From Steinernema hermaphroditum (Eukaryota > Nematoda > Chromadorea > Rhabditida > Steinernematidae), in the NCBI GenBank assembly GCA_030435675.1, contig CM059622.1, forward strand, positions 434,001-498,000: a stretch of 64,000 bases of DNA, written 5' to 3'. The position numbers were made by a program, and so were the translations under genes. Positions 57,481 through 64,000 of this stretch are shown here, one piece after another. The notes under the pieces are model-generated. The model was given only the letters and a program-made list of their open reading frames with translations, did no database searches and had not been told where the DNA came from. How positions within the stretch are numbered: position 1 is the first letter of the stretch; each line of letters starts with the position of its first letter.

Positions 57481-59365
57481 TTAGCGTGCCGAGAGCACCT
57501 GAAAAGGAAGATTTGATGGGCTAGTAATTTTGACAGGAACTTACAATATCGTCAATCTTCAAAATCGAGCGAATACATTCAGCCGCCTGCTTAACAGCAC
57601 TTGATGTCACAAGGAGAGGCTGCAGGACGTCTTCCTCGCGGATATCAGTGACGTATCCCTGAAACAAATGAATTAACATCACTAGATATCCGCAGCTACC
57701 ACCTTCCGAACGTTCACTCCATAATCTTTGCACCCATCCGCATGCTTGTTACGCAGTTCAGTTACAGTAGAGATCGGTGACAGGCCAGCATTTTCTGCGA
57801 GAGTGTAAGGAATTAACTCGAGAGCATCAGCAAATGCCCTCCAGCAGTAATGCTCAGCCCCCAGCTTCGATTGGGCTACATGCCTTAGATGCACGGCAAT
57901 TTCCATTTCAGGGGCTCCGCCACCAGGGATCAAAGCTCGCTTCTTGACCAAGCAACGAACAACGCAAAGTGCGTCGTGAAGCGAACGCTCGGCTTCTTCT
58001 AGCACAAGTTTATTCGAACCGCGGACGAGAATAGATACTGCCTGTCCGGGATTTTGTACACCAGTAACCTAAGCACAGGACAATTAATCACGAGACGATA
58101 ACCGGAAACCACCTGGATAAGTTTTCCATCTCCGGCAGAGATCTCCTCAACAAGATCAGCTGTACCTAACGCCTCAGCAGTGAAATGGTCAACGGATGCA
58201 ACAGGTCGGCATCCGAGAATCTTGGAATAGAATTCGATATCGTCGCGCTCGATGTCTTTGACAACCATTATTTTCATCTTGGCGAAGAAGTGAAGCGCCA
58301 TTTCACTTATCGCGTCACGAAGAATGGACTTTTGAATCAAGAGAACATTGCAGCCAGCTTTCTTGATTTGCTTGCAGATATCGAGGGTGTACGCACGTTC
58401 TTCCTTAAGGGCACGGTCCATCTGAGCATAGTCAGAGATGATGACTTGGTTTTCGAGCTGAAATGGCTTAATTCGATAAGAACCATTGGCCCAGCACCTA
58501 CATCGGTTTTTGGAGGAGAAATCTGGAACTGAATAAGACCGATTTTGGCCTTTTCCACACGAGTAGGACCACCTCTCCCCATGGAGCGTTGATCAATCAG
58601 GGCCCCGTTGATGAGCTGAGATTCTTCAACAGTTTCTCCCATCTTCTTCACAATCTTGATCATCTTCAGGTTAACGTTGGTGTCGTTGGGAGACTGCATG
58701 ATTTTCTTTACAGCGTTAACTGCCATGGGAGCGAGCAACCATGAATGTTGCGATACTACCTGAACATTACAACTGTTTAATCGATGTTTATCGCTGTCCG
58801 AGGCACCTTCGAATTCAAACTGGTGCTGGCAATTTTCACAAGCTGCTCATCTTGGTCGAAATCAACAGGGTACGACATGTTTTCAAGGATGACTTCAGCT
58901 TCGGACGCTGCACGCTGAAACGACTCTGAGATGGTTGTCGGGTGAATTCCCTTGGCCAGGAGTTTATCCGCAGCATCAAGCAAAGCACCAGCCATTACGA
59001 CGACGGTGGTGGTGCCATCGCCAGCTTCCACATCCTGTGCTTTGGACAACTCGACAAGCTGAAATGGCTCAATAAACACACAATCTGCGCACATCGCATA
59101 CCATCTTAGCCGTCGGATGAATAACGGACATTTGGTTCAAAATGGTGGCTCCATCGTTTGTAATGGTGACGTCGCCATTGCCGCTTTGGATCATTTTATC
59201 CATCCCGCGCGGGCCCAGGCTTGTTCTGATTGCGTCGGCGACAGCCTTCGCTGCAACGATGTTGCTGTTGCGCACACTCTCCGGCTTATCCTTGTCTTTG
59301 AACTGCTTGCTCTTCGCAGAAACCGCGGCAGCTGGGGCGCTTGCGGGTTTGGTAGAAATCGCCAT
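57481..59365 (-). CDS. cct-4: T-complex chaperonin CCT subunit delta
   Basis: Seven exons on the minus strand: 59365-59102, 59058-58807, 58759-58502, 58457-58113, 58068-57703, 57658-57545, 57498-57481; all phase 0, 538 aa, the usual CCT4 length. Delta-subunit features: [12 protein letters not shown] near the N-terminus, [24 protein letters not shown], then the ATPase signature [24 protein letters not shown] in the apical domain, [26 protein letters not shown], and a last exon of only five codons plus stop. CCT folds actin, tubulin and other proteins in the cytosol as a two-ring 16-mer. TTGCAG ends three bases before the ATG. Downstream of, and on the same strand as, the coiled-coil gene. Confidence 0.97.
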
Positions 59366-59687
59366 GTCCTGCAAAACAAGGATGCGTTAGTCACAATTTA
59401 AGCATTGTCATAAAGCGCGCAACGGTAGCAGGCTAAACACAAGTCAAAACACGTAAACTGGCGCAGAGGAAAACACAAAGAAGAATAGTACATCCGGTAA
59501 TGCACAATAGTAACGCGAAAGTGTCGCGCAGAGTATAAACGCTGCTTAATGCACAACAGGTGCCTTCACACTCGGCGTTCGCTTTACTACAAAACCCGCA
59601 CGTCAAAACGGACGCAAAGACGCGCGGAAAATTTTAAATGGTCTGGTGAATGTCGTACGTCCTGCCAACTTTCCCTTTTTTTCCGAG

Positions 59688-59852
59688 CGGCGCGTTGAAA
59701 ATATATTAGCGAGTGATCAAGCGGGCAACAGCGGACCACAGTATCGGATTATTCGAACGGTCGACGAGCAGAAAGATCCCATGGGGCCGCCAAAATTCAC
59801 AGTAGAACCGTCCAAATCAACCTTATTTACAGCACTACCGCAGGATAAATAA
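59688..59852 (+). pseudogene. truncated SNW1/SKIP (skp-1) exon fragment
   Basis: A pyrimidine tract ending TTTCCGAG precedes a 54-codon frame with stop at 59850-59852. It contains NSGPQYRIIRTVDEQKDPMG, matching the SNW-domain signature of SKIP/SNW1 ('NSGA.QR.IRM.E.QKDPMEPP+F'), a spliceosome and transcription coactivator protein. After PPKF the sequence diverges into unrelated residues (STLFTALPQDK) and stops, where the true protein continues with a proline-rich block. No ATG is in frame upstream. AATAAA overlaps the stop. It lies in the 0.54-kb gap between cct-4 and the coiled-coil gene. Either a retro- or DNA-duplicated fragment, or the terminal exon of a chimeric gene. Confidence 0.6.
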
Positions 59853-59907
59853 AAATCTTGGCAATATAACTCTCTCCATACAGGCATTTTAATACGATAT
59901 CATTCCG

Positions 59908-62566
59908 TTAGTTTCGATTTCTGATCCTGGGTCTCTGAGACAGCTCCGTATTTAGGTCGCTCACAAGGTTTCGAACCTTCTCATTCACGTTAAGTTTATT
60001 ATCGATGTACTTGTGCAGAGCTGCGACCTTCTTCGTTATTTGCAGAATAAGCTTCTATAGAGTACAATTTAGACAACAACTGAGATTAAACTTCAAGTAC
60101 CTCTCTGTCATAGTTGCCTTTCTGCAATGTTTCGATTCTTCTTAACATCTTCTCCTTGTCGTCAAATAGCCGGTCTACTATCCGGTTAACTTCCGCCTTT
60201 CTATTGTCGTAGTACTCCTTGGACTGATCTAAAAAACGTATTTTGAATGTACTGAGCAGGCCTGTTCATACGAGCTGTTTCCAGTGCTTCTTCGACCGAT
60301 TTCCTTCTCAACACCTCATTCACTAGTTCTTCGCTTATCTTCGCACATTGTTCGTCCAGCTTTCTCTCTCCTTCATCGAACGACTGAAACGGCGTCATCA
60401 GAACCAATCAAAGGAGCAGAAAAGTAACCATCAAAGCAGCTTCATATGCCTTCTTCTCTTCGGCGTAATTGACGATCTGATTGGAGAGCTTTGCAACCTC
60501 TTGCTTGTGTTCTTCGATCTCGGACTGTAATTTTACGACGTCCGCATCCACTTCCGCGAGGTGGCCTTGGAGACGCTGGATTTCCTCTTCATCATTCGCC
60601 TTTTCCGAGGCCAGCTGCGTGTTTTCTTCCCGCAAGCGTTTCACCTCGTCTTCATACGTTTCGATGTCTTTCAGAATTTCATCGATCTCATCATGCATAT
60701 CTTGTTTGTCTTTTCTGCAATTAATAATCGTTATTTTGGGAAAACAAGTTTTCAAGGGCAGCTTTAGACTACTCATGAGCTGGGTGAAACCACCATTTGT
60801 AATTCTTCGCAACTCCATCATAAACATAGGTTAAGACCTACTCCAGACGTTCTATATCATCCCCTTTTCTCTGGAGATCAGTGCGTAACTGGGCGATCGT
60901 TATCCTCTGAAACTCGTTCTCTTGCTGAATCGCAGGAATATTCAGTTCGTCAGCCTGTACACTTGTGTCAACCATTTCGCGGTTGTGCGCGACTGCCGAA
61001 TAAATATAATTAGCTAGCTCGTCTGAAGCCTGAAAGTAAGCAATCTGGAAACCTATAGAGAAAAAACACTGTACTTTCCCAGCTTCACCTATGTGTCGTA
61101 GTAATCGCTCATCGCGGGTATTGAGCATAATCGACGAATCCGTATGTCGGTTACCGATGAATAATGCTGAAAACAAGGTAGTCAGTTAAGATTTGTACTA
61201 ATTCATTCACGTGCATTCTTGTGAATCGTTCCTAGGGGTTGTATCGTCGGTATACAACGGGACGTATAGACCGTCACAGTCTGTCCCCACGTCCCGCTTC
61301 TCGTCATCTTGTTCTTGGACTTGGGCAGACCCTGCTCTCGAGAGCAGCACAGTCGAATCAGCGCTGCTATCCAACTGGATCAAAAATTTGCCGCGTTCGT
61401 GATCCATGCTCAGCACCAACTTTCTCAGCTTCATAATCGCTCGCCCCAATGGTGATTTTTTACCTGAGTTGGTCTGCAAAGTTACATTTGAAAGAGAACA
61501 ATAGAACGGCCTTATTACGATTGCATATTCGGCTAAATGATGGCGAATGTCTTCAGGAATCAGTTTCCAGATTTTCATGGGCACTTCGCTCTCTGCATTG
61601 CTGCTGGCGATTGATTCGCTGGTACCGCTGTGCTTCATTTCATCCAATTCGCCTGCAAGATTGACAACCTTCAGCTCGGCGGCTTTGAGCTCCAACGACA
61701 AGCAGTCGATCCGCCTCTCGTACTCTTCGTTTTGCGATTGCAATTTTTCGATCTCAGCTTCGGCCGCTTTGTGCTGAAAGGATACACTCAGGTTGATGTT
61801 GATGGGCTGACTGATAAAGACGTTAACTTGATACAGAGAACTTTGAGATTGACAAGGAGAGAGTAATAAAGAGTAGTAAACAAGGAGAGAGTCACTGCAA
61901 CCAGTAACGTAGCGAAAATTGTCAGGTCTTGCTAGGCCTTAAATTGTAGACAGTACAAATCGGCCCCATCGTCATTTCGCATGATTCGCATATAGCAGAG
62001 CGGTTGCAATGAAAAGCTGAACGACAATTGTGCATGTTGTGCGCTTTCACAACGTTTTCGTTTTCACGACACCACTGCACTCATTGAGATTTGAGAGAAA
62101 TCGTTAGTTATTAGCATATAAGAAAACGTTCTTTAACCTGCGCTAACCTTCTGCTCTGTTTCGGCAATCTTTTGGCGGTATTCTCTATCCGCACTTTCCA
62201 CTGCTCCAGTTTTCAGCTCGGCGATCTTTTTTTCAAGCTGTGCGATTTTCGCGGTGCTCTTGCCTTCCGCCACCTTCAGCTCTATCGAGAGGAAGTCAAT
62301 CCGCTTGACGTGATGATCGTGGAGGATAGCTAGCCTCTCCACTTCGCTCTCGAGGCCTTTCTCCTGGAAAAGCTCAAAAATGAACAAGCATAAATGCGTG
62401 CACTGACCCGCTGTTCGGCGGCAAGCGCTCTTCGCCGGTATTCGTGGAGCTCCTTGCAGACGCTTTCTAGACGCTGCACCTCATCGGTGAGCTGCTGGTT
62501 CTCACGCTCAAGCTCTTTCGAATCTTCGTCCACCGCCGCAAGATCCGTTTCCGTCGACGTGTCCAT
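59908..62566 (-). CDS. long coiled-coil protein, family not recognised
   Basis: Ten exons on the minus strand: 62566-62408, 62363-62148, 61773-61519, 61473-61272, 61166-61075, 61029-60842, 60714-60429, 60383-60272, 60228-60101, 60054-59908; phases agree, 594 aa. TTTTTAG lies 9 nt before the ATG. The N-terminal about 175 residues (ENQQLTDEVQRLESVCKEL ...) and the C-terminal half (EIQRLQGHLAEVDADVVKLQ ...) are heptad-rich coiled coil, separated by a non-coiled segment of about 150 residues (KIWKLIPEDIRHHLAEYA ...). The end is basic (RPRIRNRN). Architecture fits a structural, motor-adaptor or ciliary protein, but I cannot assign one. Two introns are 45 nt and stop-free in frame. The donor at 61271 was chosen because it alone fits the phase. 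Confidence 0.75.
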
Positions 62567-62738
62567 TTTAGTTCTCTAAAAACGAGTCAATTAAAGTAGA
62601 TACGGAGAGCGTGTCTTTCAGCGCGATTCGACAATATCTACCAAAACGCAAGACGATCTAATTGGCAGGAAATTCGAAGACTGAACCGATACTAAAATCG
62701 ATGATAAAATTTAAACGCGCGCGTCGTCAACACCCAAA

Positions 62739-62951
62739 ATGAAGCTGCGACGGAGGATTAGGTCTAGACATACAAGGGGTAAGTCTTCGCAAGACCCGAT
62801 TCACTCTCGAATTTCGGCAAAACATCAGCTAGTCGTTAATTTGTTACAAGAAATCACCGATGAGAACAGCGGAAGAAGCCACACTCTGGATCACAAAGAT
62901 GCAGACTTCAATATTCAGTTCTCGCATCGTGATTCATGCGGCAAACGTTGA
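62739..62951 (+). CDS. small basic open frame, uncertain
   Basis: 70 codons from an ATG, Arg/Lys-rich N-terminus (MKLRRRIRSRHTRG) then a mixed hydrophilic tail. It is divergent from the coiled-coil gene with 173 bp between starts, so a shared promoter is possible. A GTAAGT inside at 62779 would be a strong donor, but no in-phase acceptor was found. No homologue recognised. Confidence 0.2.
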   Translation: MKLRRRIRSRHTRGKSSQDPIHSRISAKHQLVVNLLQEITDENSGRSHTLDHKDADFNIQFSHRDSCGKR

Positions 62952-64000
62952 TGTCTCGTGAACATTAACTATCACCATCAGCCAAGTGGAGCGTAGGTGG
63001 ACGAAAACTATTCATTCATGTATTCGGTAACATCCCCTACATTCCCATACTGCACACGAAATTTTGCCAGCGTTTCCACTGGGTTACAGTAGAGGACAAG
63101 AAAAAACAGCAAATATAAGGAAATCGTTGCAGGAACAAGGAAAAGACAACGGCGATCCCTGAAAAACGCCCTGGACGATATATACAGCAAAATTGTTGTA
63201 CGGACCATTCCTCAAAGGGATCACGTATGATTCATTTGTCAAATTGACAAATTAACTTGATTGATAGCCGATCCGGCGCGCATAATGCTTCTCTTGTAAT
63301 AAAATAAAGGCAGTTGCGCAACAGAATACACTTGAAGATTTCGGTTGTGACCATGTTTCTTGCAGCTTTTGTTTCTCGTAATTCGTGTAGGATTCCGATA
63401 TGACTGGTTCTTTGTTTGACAGAGCTTATAGGCGACCATCTAAGCTCGATCAGTAACCCTAGTCGAGTTCGAAACGTAACGACTCCGCTAGGATCGCTGG
63501 GCTGGCGTCGGATATGAAACGTGAGCCCTTATTTTATGATTAAGCAATCATCCGTGCTACAGGACATAGTTTTCATTACAAAACTACTTTCTTGTCTTGT
63601 CATATTACCGCGTAGGACAGTGATATTTTGGAGTTTCACATCCGCCTGCTAGTTCCCATAGTTCTGACCTCGATTGGAGTTGGTCACTTCGAGCGGTTCC
63701 CTCATTAGCCTTCTCTGTTCCGCTAACGTATCGTAATTCGCCTTTGCCTAATCCCTTTTCGGAAAACACCGAGGTGGGATAATAAACAGCGGCTTGGCCT
63801 TTTACCTCTGGGGACTAACGACCACGGCTTATTTACATGGTCAGCAGTTCCCCATTGTCTTTTCGTGCGTCAATAGCTTCATTGGGAACCGTGCAATCGT
63901 GTGATACTCCCTCCACCGGAGCCGATGCCCACTAATTATCGGGATTGTCCACGTTCCGCATCGGCTTTCTTTCGCGACGATCTATTGGAGAGGACTTAAT
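62952..64000. other. terminal interval
   Basis: No gene assigned. A 66-codon minus-strand frame at 63208-63008 has one strong transmembrane-like segment (FLVPATISLYLLFFLVLYC) and a soluble tail, but no homology or splice support, so it is only noted. Confidence 0.35.

Noticed and set aside
61207..61271. Continuation of the coiled-coil exon to a stop (…DSQECT)
   Set aside because: Downstream exons continue the coiled coil in phase only if the donor at 61271 is used.
1..64000. CRISPR arrays, bacterial operons or ribosome binding sites
   Set aside because: None present; the sequence is clearly from a spliced eukaryotic genome.

Overview
The window is from a nematode, most likely a rhabditid or tylenchine clade. 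Steinernema-like is only an impression from the gene families. Evidence: many short introns (often 43-95 nt, repeatedly exactly 45 nt) with TTTTCAG-type 3' splice sites; several start codons 0-15 nt after an isolated TTTCAG, as expected for spliced-leader trans-splicing; an astacin with EGF and CUB domains; a pair of worm-type chemoreceptors; and four copies of a nematode-style F-box-like family beginning MDSxPY. Gene models below were built by hand from splice sites and reading phase and are not transcript-verified.

Layout. 1-8.4 kb: gene-poor, with tRNA-derived repeats, a 303-bp DNA-transposon MITE with 44-bp terminal inverted repeats and an 8-bp target duplication, and local duplications. 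8.4-12.1 kb (+): a FAM69/DIPK1-type secretory-pathway kinase-like protein. 13.6-15.1 kb (-): secreted astacin metalloprotease. 15.5-15.9 kb: dead mariner/Tc1 transposase. 16.9-35.7 kb: the most unusual region, a cluster of large AIG1/GIMAP-like GTPase genes in which FLYWCH zinc-finger exons, ubiquitin/PB1-like exons, a zinc ribbon and a C-terminal Cys/His domain are combined differently in each copy. Two lie head to tail with 124 bp between stop and next start, with an AATAAA and a trans-splice acceptor in the gap (probable SL2-type operon); the third is divergent on the minus strand beside a tandem/inverted repeat block; a single ubiquitin-like exon gene precedes them.

36-40 kb: gene-poor, with a GC-rich islet and a possible solo LTR. 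40.3-47.2 kb (-): two F-box-like genes flanking two near-identical chemoreceptor genes, plus a third copy of the receptor flank with no receptor attached. 47-53.7 kb: AT-rich and gene-poor, with one candidate small secreted peptide. 53.8-57.1 kb (+): two more F-box-like genes separated by a foldback hairpin. 57.5-62.6 kb (-): the housekeeping chaperonin gene cct-4 and a 10-exon coiled-coil gene; between them sits a truncated piece of a SNW1/SKIP (skp-1) coding exon.

Functionally the window is a few conserved genes (cct-4, DIPK-like, astacin) embedded in fast-evolving, locally duplicated families (GTPases, F-box-like proteins, chemoreceptors). Such families are typical of environment- and pathogen-facing gene sets, but no function is demonstrated by sequence alone.
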